Below, piece by piece: positions 7,772-16,387 of a stretch of 59,475 nt of DNA. The notes under the pieces are model-generated. The model made no database searches. It was not told the DNA's origin and saw only the letters and a list, made by a program, of their open reading frames with translations. The stretch is from contig NZ_LIRJ01000184.1 in NCBI RefSeq assembly GCF_001419745.1, forward strand, positions 1 to 59,475, given 5' to 3'. This stretch comes from Streptomyces silaceus. GTDB lineage: Bacteria; Actinomycetota; Actinomycetes; Streptomycetales; Streptomycetaceae. Each line of letters opens with the position of its first letter. Within the stretch, counting starts at the first letter, position 1. The translations under genes and the position numbers were made by a program.

Positions 7772-9925
7772 ATGGACTCCCTTGATCTTCCCCGGCAGTT
7801 CGCGCGCACCAGGCGCTTCTCGCTGGGTGTGCCGCGCGGCTTCGTGGTCTCCCCCGACGGCGAGCGGGTGCTGTTCGTCCGCTCCACCGCGGGCGACGAC
7901 CCGGTGAGCAGGCTGTGGGTGCACGAGAACGGCGCCGAGCGCATGCTGGTCGATCCGCTCGGCCTGGGCGCGGAGGGTCCGCTGCCCGAGGCGGAGCGGG
8001 TGCGCAGGGAACGCGCGCGGGAGTCGTCGCAAGGAGTGGTGGCCTTCGCGACCGACCACCACGCGCGCGTGGTCGCGTTCGCGCTGGGCGGCGCACTGTG
8101 GGTGGTGGCGACGGACGGCGGCGCGCCGCGCCGGATCCGCACGGCGGGTCCGGTGGTCGACCCGCGCCCGTCTCCGGACGGGACCCGCATCGCGTACGTC
8201 AGCGGGGGCGCCCTGCGCGTCGTCGGCACCGACGGCACGGGCGACCGGGCGCTCGCGGAGCCCGAGGGCGACGAGGTCGCCTACGGTCTCGCCGACCACG
8301 TGGCCGCCGAGTCCATGGACCGGCAGCGGGGGTTCTGGTGGTCGCCGACGAGCGACGCGCTGATCGTCGCGCGCGTGGACGCCTCGCGGGTGCGGCGCTG
8401 GTGGCTGTCCGACCCGGCGCGGCCCGAGCTGCCGCCGCGCGCGGTCCGTTATCCGGCGGCGGGCACGGCCAACGCCGAGACGTCACTGCACGTCCTGCGC
8501 CTGGACGGCACCCGTACGAAGGTGCTCACTCCGGAGAGGGTGCCCGAGGAGGACCATCTCTCCGGAGAGTGGACCGATGTCGCCCTGGAGTACGTCCCCA
8601 CGGTGCGCTGGGACGCCCACGGCCCCCTGATCACGCTCCAGACCCGCGACCAGCGTTCTCTGTACGTCCTGGAGGTGGACCCGAAGTCCGGTGCGACGGA
8701 GAGGGTCGCGCACCTGAGGGACCCCGCCTGGCTGGAGCTGATGCCGGGCACTCCCCTGCGCCTGGGGAGCGGCAGGGTGGTCCGGCACCGGAGCGTCCCC
8801 GGTCACACGCGGGGCCTGGGCGTCGGCGCCACGACGACACCGCGCGGCCTCCAGGTGCGCGAGGTCCTGGGCGCCGTGGGCGAGCGGGTGTGGTTCACCG
8901 CGTCGGACGACCCCCTGGAGACCCACGTCTGGTCCCTCGACCACCAGGACGACGAGCCCGCCCCGGAGCGCGGCACCGGCACGCTGCGCCGGATCAGTGA
9001 GGGCCCCGGCATCCACACGGCCGCCGTCGGCGGCGACACCGTCGTCCTCGACAGCAGGACGCCCGAGGGGCAGACGGTGACCGTGCTGCGGGGCGGCGAG
9101 CCCGTCGGGCGGATCGCGGTGTTCGCCGAGGAGCCCGTGGTGACGCCCCGGCCCCGCCACCTCACCCTCGGGGAGCGCGCGTTGCGGGGCGCGCTCCATC
9201 TGCCGTCCTGGCACACGAGCGGCTCGGGAAAGCTGCCGGTGCTGCTGTGCCCGTACGCGGGTCCAGGACTCCAACTCGTGGTCCACGCGCGCGCGTGGTG
9301 GACGATCGTGGCGCAGTGGTTCGCGGAGCAGGGCTACGCGGTGCTCGTCACGGACGGGCGCGGCACGCCGGGACGCGGCGAGGAGTGGGCGCGGGCCGTG
9401 CACGGCGACCAGTTGACGCCCGTGCTCGACGACCAGGTGGACGCGCTGCACGCCGCCGCCGAGCAGTGTCCCGACCTGGACCTCTCGCGGGTGGGCATCC
9501 GCGGCTGGTCCTTCGGCGGTTTCCTCGCGGCGGGCGCGGTGCTGCACCGCCCGGACGTCTTCCACGCGGCGGTGGCGGGTGCCGCCCCGACGGACCTGCG
9601 CCTGTACGACACGCACTGGAAGGAGCGCTATCTGGGGCATCCCGACGTCCAGCCCGAGCAGTACGAGCGCTGCTCCCTGGTGGCGCACGCGCACCTCCTG
9701 TCGCGGCCGCTGATGCTGGTGCACGGCCTCGCGGACGACAACGTCCTGCCCGTGCACATGCTGCGCTTGTCCGCGGCGCTGCTGGCGGCGGGGCGCCCGC
9801 ACACCGTGCTGCCGCTGCCCGGCGCGAGCCACCTGGTCTCCCAGGAGGAGGTGGCGGCGAACCTCCTCCTGCTCGAACTCGACTTCCTGCGGAAGTCCCT
9901 GGACTTTCAGAACGGAAGTCATTGA
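7772..9925 (+). CDS. S9 family serine peptidase (prolyl oligopeptidase / DPP IV type)
   Basis: A cytoplasmic peptidase of 717 residues. The N-terminal 430 residues form a beta-propeller-like region ([34 protein letters not shown]), matching the DPP IV N-terminal domain. The C-terminal alpha/beta hydrolase carries the nucleophile in GWSFGGF, the acidic residue in [10 protein letters not shown] and the histidine in PGASHL. ATG 7772 is chosen because the propeller begins there; the longer frame overlaps the divergent HipA-like gene. It probably trims short peptides containing proline or alanine. The catalytic triad is intact. Confidence 0.9.
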   Translation: MDSLDLPRQFARTRRFSLGVPRGFVVSPDGERVLFVRSTAGDDPVSRLWVHENGAERMLVDPLGLGAEGPLPEAERVRRERARESSQGVVAFATDHHARVVAFALGGALWVVATDGGAPRRIRTAGPVVDPRPSPDGTRIAYVSGGALRVVGTDGTGDRALAEPEGDEVAYGLADHVAAESMDRQRGFWWSPTSDALIVARVDASRVRRWWLSDPARPELPPRAVRYPAAGTANAETSLHVLRLDGTRTKVLTPERVPEEDHLSGEWTDVALEYVPTVRWDAHGPLITLQTRDQRSLYVLEVDPKSGATERVAHLRDPAWLELMPGTPLRLGSGRVVRHRSVPGHTRGLGVGATTTPRGLQVREVLGAVGERVWFTASDDPLETHVWSLDHQDDEPAPERGTGTLRRISEGPGIHTAAVGGDTVVLDSRTPEGQTVTVLRGGEPVGRIAVFAEEPVVTPRPRHLTLGERALRGALHLPSWHTSGSGKLPVLLCPYAGPGLQLVVHARAWWTIVAQWFAEQGYAVLVTDGRGTPGRGEEWARAVHGDQLTPVLDDQVDALHAAAEQCPDLDLSRVGIRGWSFGGFLAAGAVLHRPDVFHAAVAGAAPTDLRLYDTHWKERYLGHPDVQPEQYERCSLVAHAHLLSRPLMLVHGLADDNVLPVHMLRLSAALLAAGRPHTVLPLPGASHLVSQEEVAANLLLLELDFLRKSLDFQNGSH

Positions 9926-9965
9926 GCGTTTGAACACGGCGGGCCCCGGCCCCGTATCTCCGGTC

Positions 9966-10421
9966 ATGACGACTTCTGATGAGACGGTCTCCGCACCCTG
10001 CCGCCGTACCGTCGTGGCCACGATCGGTGCCGCGGGCCTCGCCGCCGCCCTCACCGCCTGCGGTGGCGGGGGCGACGGCGACGAGGACTCCGGCGAATCC
10101 GCCGGAGCGGCCCCCGAGGCGGGCGGGGCCGCCGGAGCCCTGCTCGCCAAGACGTCGGACATCCCCGTGGGCGGCGGCAAGATCTTCAAGGACGAGGGCG
10201 TGGTGGTCACCCAGCCCACGAAGGGCGAGTTCAAGGCGTTCTCCAGCCGCTGCACCCACAAAGGGTGTGCGGTGACCGGCGTCCAGGGCGGCACCATCAA
10301 CTGCCCGTGTCACGGGAGCAAGTTCGACATCGCCGACGGCAGCGTGCGGGGCGGCCCCGCGCCGCAGCCGCTGCCCGCGGCCGAGATCGCCGTGACGGGG
10401 GGCTCGATCAAGCTGGCCTGA
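9966..10421 (+). CDS. Rieske (2Fe-2S) domain lipoprotein
   Basis: A 151-residue exported electron-transfer protein. The N-terminus has [10 protein letters not shown] and a lipobox LTAC, with Cys32 as the acylation site; the twin arginine suggests Tat export. A Gly/Glu-rich linker leads to a Rieske domain with ligands C96/H98 (CTH) and C113/H116 (CPCH), plus C101 and C115 for the stabilising disulfide. ATG 9966 is preferred because it starts the n-region; a GTG/TTG extension is possible. It follows the peptidase gene by 40 bp. The redox partner is unknown. Confidence 0.88.
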   Translation: MTTSDETVSAPCRRTVVATIGAAGLAAALTACGGGGDGDEDSGESAGAAPEAGGAAGALLAKTSDIPVGGGKIFKDEGVVVTQPTKGEFKAFSSRCTHKGCAVTGVQGGTINCPCHGSKFDIADGSVRGGPAPQPLPAAEIAVTGGSIKLA

Positions 10422-10459
10422 CGGGGGCGCGAGGCGGCCCGACCGGCGTACCGGACCTG

Positions 10460-11104
10460 CTATCCGGCCCGGCCGGGCCGCTTCCACGCGCCGAGCACGT
10501 CGTTCGTGGTCGTGATGGTGGCGACGAGCGCGAGGGTGTTGCGGACCACCACGGGCGTGTAGTCGGCGGGCACTCCCGCGATGGCGTCCGCGGGCACGAC
10601 GGCGGTGTAGCCGAGGTTCACGGCGTCGAACACCGCGTTGGGGATGGCGACGTTGGCCGAGACCCCGGTGACCAGCAGCGTGCGGCAGCCGAGGTTGCGC
10701 AGCAGGGGGTCGACGTCGGTGCCCGCGATCGGTGACAGGCCGTGCAGGCGGCGTACGACGAGGTCCTCGTCGGCCACCTCGACGGGCGGCGCGATCCGTA
10801 CGGCGGTGGTGCCCGAGAGCTGCTGGACGGGCAGCCGTTCGGCGGCCCGGAAGAGCCGGGCGTTGTGGTTGGCCCCGCGGCCGTCGGGCCGTCGCTCGGC
10901 CACCGCGTGCAGGACCTGGACACCGCTGTGGTGCGCCGCGGACACCAGCCGCGCGACATTGGCGAGGGCGCCCGACGCCCGCGCCTCCTTGGCGAGTTCG
11001 GGCAGCGCGCTCTCGGTGCCGACGACACCCTGCTGGCACTCGACGGTCATGAGGACGGTGGTGGCGGGGTCGAGGAGTTCCCTGAGCTGTTCGGACGACG
11101 GCAT
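10460..11104 (-). CDS. Isochorismatase-like cysteine hydrolase
   Basis: A 214-residue alpha/beta hydrolase of the isochorismatase superfamily. TTVLMTVECQQGVVG near residue 15 carries a Glu where the catalytic Asp usually lies (ECQ instead of DMQ). RLHGLSPIAGTDVDPLLRNLG holds the lysine/loop region. LVTGVSANVAIPNAVFDAVNLGY contains the nucleophile region, but the usual Cys (VxTNxCV) is replaced here by Asn/Val. Loss of the canonical Asp and Cys makes ordinary hydrolase activity doubtful. ATG 11104 has AGGGAGA upstream. It is convergent with the Rieske gene. Confidence 0.8.
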   Translation of the reverse strand: MPSSEQLRELLDPATTVLMTVECQQGVVGTESALPELAKEARASGALANVARLVSAAHHSGVQVLHAVAERRPDGRGANHNARLFRAAERLPVQQLSGTTAVRIAPPVEVADEDLVVRRLHGLSPIAGTDVDPLLRNLGCRTLLVTGVSANVAIPNAVFDAVNLGYTAVVPADAIAGVPADYTPVVVRNTLALVATITTTNDVLGAWKRPGRAG

Positions 11105-11269
11105 GGCTCTCCCTGTCGCGGACGCCCGGGACACCGGCCGGCCGGCTGCCGCCCTCTCGCGCCCGGAATCCGCGCGAGGCTAACGGCCATTGCGTCACGA
11201 AGGAAGAGCCCTCATTCTTTCCTGACGCACAGTCAGACATGCCTGGCGGGACACCACTCGGGAGGACAC

Positions 11270-11572
11270 ATGGCCGTCACGCAGCGCCGTGGCCGCAGGA
11301 TCATGATGACGCCGGACGAGCTCGACGCGTTCCTCGCCGCGGAGCGCACCTGCCGGGTGGCGACCGTCTCCCCCGACGGCGCCCCGCACGCCAGCACGCT
11401 CTGGTTCGCCTGGGACGGCACCTCGCTGTGGCTGTACTCGATCACTCGCAGCAAGCGCTGGGCGGACCTGCGCAAGGACGGCAGGATCGCCGTGGTGGTC
11501 GACGCCGGGGAGGAGTACGGCGAGCTGCGCGGCGTCGAACTGTCGGGCACGGTCGAGTTCGTCGGCGAGGAG
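11270..11572 (+). pseudogene. Pyridoxamine 5'-phosphate oxidase-family protein, C-terminus deleted
   Basis: ATG 11270 follows GGAGG and begins a PPOX-like flavin/F420-binding split-barrel: MMTPDELDAFLAAERTCRVA, VSPDGAPHASTLWFAWDG, LYSITRSKRWADLRKD and GVELSGTVEFVGE. After about residue 100 the frame enters sequence that is the antisense of a DUF5994 gene and stays open to 12577 only because of the high GC. Intact relatives continue for about 40-50 residues, including the last strand. A deletion that joined it tail-to-tail with the neighbouring gene explains the structure. The chimeric product may still be translated, but is unlikely to fold normally. Confidence 0.7.
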
Positions 11573-12010
11573 AGCGCTGCCCGTACGGACGATCCGGGGA
11601 TCGCAGGCGGCGCTCATGAGCCGTGCGGCGGCTGCCGCGCCGGTCTCCGGAGGGATGATCAGCAGGTCCCAGCGTCCGACGTGGTAGGAGAGCAGCAGGA
11701 GTTGGTGCGGGTCCTGCTCTTCCTTGTACCAGCCGACCTTGACCACATGGCCGTTGACGGGCACCTTGCGCGGCACCACCGGCCAGTGCGTCGGGTTGAC
11801 CGTGACGCGCGTGATGCGGCCCCACAGCGGGTCCAGCAGGTCGGTCAGCGCGGGAAGTTCACGGAAGAGGTCACGGGAGCGCGGCCACCAGGCGCCGTCG
11901 AGCAGCCCGGAGGCCGGTCCCGGAGGCTTGAGGGACAGGCGCGGCGGCGGGTGAGCGGAAGGCGCGGCGGTCGGTGGGGGCGGCGGGGGTCGTGCGGTGA
12001 GCACCGTCAT
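11556..12010 (-). pseudogene. DUF5994 family protein, C-terminus deleted
   Basis: Begins at ATG 12010. It has the DUF5994 hallmark DGAWWPRSRDL near residue 40, ITRVTVNPTHWPVVPRK, and RWDLLIIPPETGAAAAARLM, then CDPRIVRTGSALLADE. Beyond that residue the frame reads the complementary strand of the PPOX-family gene and runs on to 11195, so the natural end is missing. The breakpoint lies within 11556-11572, where both reading frames are plausible. It is one of three DUF5994 copies in 2 kb. Function of the family is unknown. Confidence 0.68.
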
Positions 12011-12139
12011 GGTGTCGACCCGTCCCCGGGGCGGTGGTGCCCGTCCCGGCGTATGGAACCGAGAGGGATGCCGGCGTGGAAGCCGGTCGAGGAAATGCTC
12101 TCGGTACTGTCGAGCGTACTCCGGCGGCGGCCCCCACGG

Positions 12140-12613
12140 TCACCCGGACGCGTCCTCGGTCGCCATCAGGGCCGTTCCGGTGAGGTGGAGGGCGGGGTCG
12201 GCCGCCGCCGTCATCAGCCGGGCGGCCGCTCCGGCCTCGCTGCGCGGCGGGACGACGAGCAGGTCCCAGCGGCGGGCCCCGCAGGAGAAGAGCCGGATCG
12301 TGTGCGGGTCGAGGCCGGAGGCGTACCACCGGGCCGAGACCGTGTGCCCCGTCACGGAGAGGACGCGCGGCTCGTGCGGCCAGCTTCCGTGGTGCGACGC
12401 GATCCGTGTCACGAGGCCGTGGGACGCGTCGAACACATCGGTGAGCGAGGCCAGTTCGGCGGCGAGGTCGTCGGTGCGGGGCCACCAGGCTCCGCACACC
12501 GGACCCGGGGGGAAGGTCGGCGGGCGCAGGGAGAGCCTGGCCGGCGGGTAGTCGGCGGGTCGCCCCGGATCGGCTGAATCCACTGAACCGCGGTGATCGA
12601 TGGGTGCGTTCAC
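12140..12613 (-). CDS. DUF5994 family protein
   Basis: A 157-residue intact copy. ARLSLRPPTFPPGPVCGAWW, PRTDDLAAELASLTDVF, GLVTRIASHHGSWPHEP, ARWYASGLDPHTIRLFS and RWDLLVVPPRSEAGAAARLM are the conserved blocks. It ends DASG. GTG 12613 is chosen because AGAGGGG lies about 9 bp upstream; the frame is open far beyond but loses family similarity there. It lies 129 bp from the start of the truncated copy. These short proteins are typically clustered in actinobacteria; their biochemical role is not known to me. Confidence 0.78.
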   Translation of the reverse strand: MNAPIDHRGSVDSADPGRPADYPPARLSLRPPTFPPGPVCGAWWPRTDDLAAELASLTDVFDASHGLVTRIASHHGSWPHEPRVLSVTGHTVSARWYASGLDPHTIRLFSCGARRWDLLVVPPRSEAGAAARLMTAAADPALHLTGTALMATEDASG

Positions 12614-13154
12614 GACGCACGCCCCTCTTCGGGCCGCAGGCGGTGCGACCCGGTGTCGTGGTGCGCCGGAGGCGACGCCGAGCGGAGTCGGCGTACGAGA
12701 AGCGTCCGGCGGCTCCAGCATACGTCCCGGTCCTTCTCCGCCCGGCAGGAGTACGGTGAAGGGGGCGAGGGCGTCCGTATGCCGGTGCCCGACCTTTCGG
12801 AGCACTCCTCCCTCGCCGTCCGTCCGCGCAAGGGCAGCCCAGGACCCCGGCCGCGCCGTTCGCCATCCGGTCGAGGAGCCCGTCCATGTCCCGGACCTCT
12901 CCCACCCGCACCTCCCCGAACCTCCGCCGGAGGCCGTCCCGGCCCAGGCGCCGGGCCAGCGGCGGCAACTCCGCTTCGCTGTAGGGGAGTTCGATGCCCC
13001 GCCGGCGCGGGCGCACCGGTGCGTCGACACGCCCGTGCCCGGTCCGGTGCCGCCGCCTCCGCCGCGTGCGACGGCCTCCACGAACCGACCCGCGAACCAT
13101 CCGCCCACCCCCATGCCCCCGTTCGAGCACGGCAGCAGGCAGGAGCCACATCCC
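12614..13154. other. Intergenic stretch with a coding-like minus-strand ghost
   Basis: Between two divergent DUF5994 genes. On the minus strand about 13016-12840 has strongly G/C-biased third positions and a plausible peptide beginning VRPRRRGIELPYSEAELPPL and continuing through DMDGLLDRMANGAAGVLG. The frame then loses its bias and has no stop before 11871. It looks like a gene fragment whose 3' end has been lost, but I do not recognise the family. The remainder probably holds promoters for the flanking genes. Confidence 0.4.
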
Positions 13155-13598
13155 ATGACCCGCACACCGCACACCACGCTTCCCTCCCCGCCCCGGCCAC
13201 GCCTGCGCCTGGCACCCCACGACGACGGGCCCCGCGCCATCGACGGGGCCTGGTGGCCGCGCTCGTACGATCTGCTCGCCGAACTCCCCGGGCTGCTCGC
13301 CGGGTTGCCCCGTACCTGGGGGCACATCACCAGCGTCATGCTCAACGGCGCGGACTGGTCGTCGACCCCGGGCCGGACGCTCGTCGCCGGCCAGGTCGTC
13401 CGGCTGCGCAGGACCCTGACGGCCGCGGCCGTGCACACCGTCGTCCTCCTCGCCCCCGGCCGCGGGCGCTGGGACCTGCTCGTCGTGCCGCCGGACACGC
13501 CAGAGGAGGCCGCGGGGCCGATCATGGAGAGGGCGGCGGAAGAGGGGAGCGTCGGGGTGCCGGCGTCCTCCGTGGCGGTCCCTCGGGCGCGGTCCTGA
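13155..13598 (+). CDS. DUF5994 family protein
   Basis: A 147-residue third copy on the opposite strand. PRPRLRLAPHDDGPRAIDGA is followed by WWPRSYDLLAELPGLL, THW-equivalent GADWSSTPGRTLVAGQVV and RWDLLVVPPDTPEEAAGPIM, then a short Ser/Val tail. ATG 13155 has AGGAG 9 bp upstream and starts just ahead of the conserved region. Compared with the other copies it lacks the middle aromatic segment WY. Presence of three divergent paralogues in a row suggests an old local duplication. Function unknown. Confidence 0.77.
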   Translation: MTRTPHTTLPSPPRPRLRLAPHDDGPRAIDGAWWPRSYDLLAELPGLLAGLPRTWGHITSVMLNGADWSSTPGRTLVAGQVVRLRRTLTAAAVHTVVLLAPGRGRWDLLVVPPDTPEEAAGPIMERAAEEGSVGVPASSVAVPRARS

Positions 13599-13892
13599 GA
13601 GCGGCCCCGCGACGGGCGTCACCGGGAGCGGACGTCGCGGGTCGGGCCCGTCGCCGTCATCAGGCCGTTCTCGGCCGCGTCGGCGGCGCCGCACGCTGGG
13701 CACCGGCGCGTCCCGCCTGACCGGGGCCGTGCCGGCGGCGGCGCAAAGCGTGCCGTGCGGGGATGTGGTCCGGTGCGCGGTGTGTTTCGCTCGGCGTGAG
13801 CGGTCCAGTCGACCGTGAGAGGGCCCGGGGTCCGGGGACCGTGAGAGGTCCCGGGACCAGGGGATCAGAGGGCCGAGGGGAGGGACACCCGT

Positions 13893-15020
13893 ATGTCCGT
13901 GCGCCCATCGCTGTTGCCCGGAGTGTCGCGGCCCGGAGCGTCGAGGCCCGGCGTGCGGGCCGTACTGGCGGCCGTGTCCTGGCTGACCAGCCCGCTCTCG
14001 CCGGACGACTACCTCGGCCTGATCGATCCGCTGTGGTCGGCGCGGCATCCCGCGGGCCGGGTGAGCGCCGTGCGACGGGAGGCGCCCGGTGCGGCCACGC
14101 TGGCGATCCGGCCGGGCAGGGGCTGGCACGGCCACCGGGCCGGACAGTATCTGCCGCTCGGAGTCGAGATCGACGGTGTACGGCACTGGCGTACGTACTC
14201 GATCACTTCGCCACCCGGAGACGGACCCGGGGACGAGATCACCATCACCGTGAAGGCCCGCCCCGACGGCCGGGTCTCCCCGCACCTGGTCCACGGGACC
14301 GCACCCGGAGCCCTGCTCCGGCTCGGCCCGGCGCGGGGGGAGTTCGTACTGCCGCTGCCGCTGCCCGAACGGCTCCTCTTCGTGACGGCGGGCAGTGGTC
14401 TCACGCCCGTCATGGGGATGCTGCGCACGCTCGCACGGCACGGCGGTGCCGCCCCGGACACACTGCTCCTGCACAGCGCGCCGTCACCGGCCGAGTGTCT
14501 CTTCCGTGCCGAACTGGCCGTGCTGGAGCGCCGGTTGCCATGGCTGAGCGTGCGCGTGACGCATACGCGTACGGAGGGACGGCTCACCGCGGACCGGATC
14601 GTCGGACTCTGCCCGGACTGGCGCCGTCGGGAGGCCTGGGTGTGCGGCCCGGCCGGACTCCTCGACACGGCCGAGAGGCAGTGGGCCGCCGCGGGGGTGC
14701 GGGAACGGCTGCGGGTGGAGCGCTTCCACCTGGCGCCCCTGCGGGCGCCGGGTGCCGACGCCACCGGCGGCCGGGTGCGGTTCGACCGCAGCGGCGTGGA
14801 GGCGGACGCGGCGGCAGCGGCCCCTCTCCTCGCGGTCGGTGAATCGGCGGGGGTGCCCATGCCCCACGGGTGCCGGCGCGGCCTGTGCCTCGGCTGCCTC
14901 GTCCCGCTCCTCGACGGCCGCGTGCGCGATCTGCGGACCGGTGACCTACGGGGGGAACCCGGTGAGTTGATCCAGACCTGCGTCAACGGTGCCGCGGGTC
15001 CGCTCGTCCTCGACCTGTGA
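13893..15020 (+). CDS. Ferredoxin-NADP reductase-type oxidoreductase with C-terminal 2Fe-2S domain
   Basis: A 375-residue electron-transfer flavoprotein. The FAD domain shows HRAGQYLPLGVEIDG and RTYSITSPPG. The NAD(P) domain has LLFVTAGSGLTPVMGMLR and AWVCGPAGLLD. The C-terminal ferredoxin domain has the plant-type 2Fe-2S cluster CRRGLCLGCL plus a distal Cys in LIQTCVNG. The start ATG 13893 follows GAGGGGAGGG. It is 27 bp upstream of an acyl-CoA desaturase, the arrangement of the mycobacterial Rv3230c/DesA3 pair. It therefore probably passes electrons from NADPH to the desaturase di-iron centre. Confidence 0.9.
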   Translation: MSVRPSLLPGVSRPGASRPGVRAVLAAVSWLTSPLSPDDYLGLIDPLWSARHPAGRVSAVRREAPGAATLAIRPGRGWHGHRAGQYLPLGVEIDGVRHWRTYSITSPPGDGPGDEITITVKARPDGRVSPHLVHGTAPGALLRLGPARGEFVLPLPLPERLLFVTAGSGLTPVMGMLRTLARHGGAAPDTLLLHSAPSPAECLFRAELAVLERRLPWLSVRVTHTRTEGRLTADRIVGLCPDWRRREAWVCGPAGLLDTAERQWAAAGVRERLRVERFHLAPLRAPGADATGGRVRFDRSGVEADAAAAAPLLAVGESAGVPMPHGCRRGLCLGCLVPLLDGRVRDLRTGDLRGEPGELIQTCVNGAAGPLVLDL

Positions 15021-15047
15021 GAACCAGAGCTCTGCGAGGAGACTCCC

Positions 15048-16223
15048 ATGCCTCTTCCCACGCCCGTACCTACGCCGGAACCCACACCCGCACCCCCGTT
15101 GATGCCTGCGGCGACCGTCACCGGGGCGGTCGCCGCGACCGTCCCCGGGGCCGTCACCGGGTCCGAGGGAACGCCGCCGCCCGTGGCACGGGACACCGAC
15201 AGGGCCGAGCAACTGGGCCGGGAACTGGACCGGCTCCGCGCCGAGATCGTGGCGGCCCGCGGACCGGACGACGCCCACTACATCCGTACGGTGATCGCCG
15301 TGCAGCGCGGCTGCGAGGCCGGCGGCCGCCTGGCGCTCGCCGTCTCCCTGTTCCCGCCCGCCTGGGTGGCGGGCACCACCCTGCTGGCGCTCGCCAAGAC
15401 GCTGGAGAACATGGAGCTGGGCCACAACATCCTGCACGGCCAGTGGGACTGGCTGGGCGACCCGGCGATCCACTCGACCACCTGGGAGTGGGACTTCGTC
15501 ACCCCGGCCGACGCCTGGAAACGCACCCACAACCACCTGCACCACACCTACACCAACGTCGTCGGCCGTGACCGCGACCTCGGCTACACGATCCTGCGCA
15601 TGAGCCCGGACCAGCCCTGGCGCCCGCACCACCTGCTCCAGCCGCTGTACACGGCCCTGCTCGCGCCGGTCTTCGAGTGGGGCATAGCCCTGTACGACCT
15701 GGAGGCCGACGCGGTGCCGTCGGGCCGCAAGAGCGTGCGTGCCTTCCTGAGGGACGCAACCGGGCTGGCGCGCAAGGCGGTTCGCCAGGCGGCCAAGGAC
15801 TACGTCCTCTTCCCGCTCCTTGCCGGCCCCTCCGCCCTGCCCTGCCTCCTCGGCAACATCACCGCGGGCGTCGCCCGCAACGTCTGGGCGCACACGGTCA
15901 TCTTCTGCGGCCATTTCCCCGACGACGTGCAGACCTTCACCGAGGAACGGCTCGACGGCGAGAGCCGCGGGGAGTGGTACCTGCGCCAGATCCAGGGCTC
16001 GGCGAACATCACGGGAGGCCCGCTCCTGCACCTCCTCACCGGCAACCTCAGCCACCAGATCGAGCACCACCTCTTCCCCGACCTCCCCAGCAACCGCTAC
16101 GCCCAACTGGCCCCCGAGGTGCGAAAGATCTGCGCCCGCCACGACCTCCCCTACGTCACCGGCCCGCTGTGGCACCAATACACATCAATGTGGACCCGAG
16201 TCCTACGCAACGCCCTGCCGTAA
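15048..16223 (+). CDS. Membrane fatty acid (acyl-CoA) desaturase
   Basis: A 391-residue integral-membrane di-iron desaturase that should introduce a cis double bond in acyl chains. The three histidine clusters are intact: GHNILHGQW, THNHLHHTY and HQIEHHLFPDLP. Hydrophobic segments flank them (LALAVSLFPPAWVAGTTLLA; YVLFPLLAGPSALPCLLG). The first 45 residues are an unusual Pro/Thr/Ala-rich extension before the family-conserved part. It follows the reductase gene by 27 bp and probably uses it as electron donor. The stop is 8 bp before a tRNA-like remnant, marking the boundary with acquired DNA. Confidence 0.92.
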   Translation: MPLPTPVPTPEPTPAPPLMPAATVTGAVAATVPGAVTGSEGTPPPVARDTDRAEQLGRELDRLRAEIVAARGPDDAHYIRTVIAVQRGCEAGGRLALAVSLFPPAWVAGTTLLALAKTLENMELGHNILHGQWDWLGDPAIHSTTWEWDFVTPADAWKRTHNHLHHTYTNVVGRDRDLGYTILRMSPDQPWRPHHLLQPLYTALLAPVFEWGIALYDLEADAVPSGRKSVRAFLRDATGLARKAVRQAAKDYVLFPLLAGPSALPCLLGNITAGVARNVWAHTVIFCGHFPDDVQTFTEERLDGESRGEWYLRQIQGSANITGGPLLHLLTGNLSHQIEHHLFPDLPSNRYAQLAPEVRKICARHDLPYVTGPLWHQYTSMWTRVLRNALP

Positions 16224-16230
16224 CGAAGCC

Positions 16231-16252
16231 CGGCGGGATTCGACCCACGACC
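16231..16252 (-). repeat. Degenerate copy of a tRNA-Pro T-arm (putative old att site)
   Basis: Bases 16232-16252 match the T-arm region of the tRNA-Pro at 49715-49737, with one base missing and one changed in the T-loop. It lies 8 bp after the desaturase stop and just before an accessory gene. It can be read as a decayed attachment site of an earlier integration. The match is short, so chance is not excluded. Confidence 0.42.
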
Positions 16253-16387
16253 TGCCTGGCTGTCTACTGGTGGCCCTGCCCCGCTCATGCCTGGTGGCAG
16301 TACGCACTGGTGCGGGCGCGGCCGTCTTCAGGAATGCTGCCTCAACAGGATTGGGGCGGGCATAGGTTGGCGGCCAGGTGATCATTG

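Noticed and set aside
8483..10300. A 605-codon minus-strand frame opposite the S9 peptidase.
   Set aside because: It is the antisense of a well-supported peptidase and Rieske gene, with no domain of its own.
11871..14474. A 867-codon minus-strand open frame.
   Set aside because: It is Arg/Pro-rich shadow sequence across several genes, open only because of the GC content. Only the 12840-13016 part has real coding bias.
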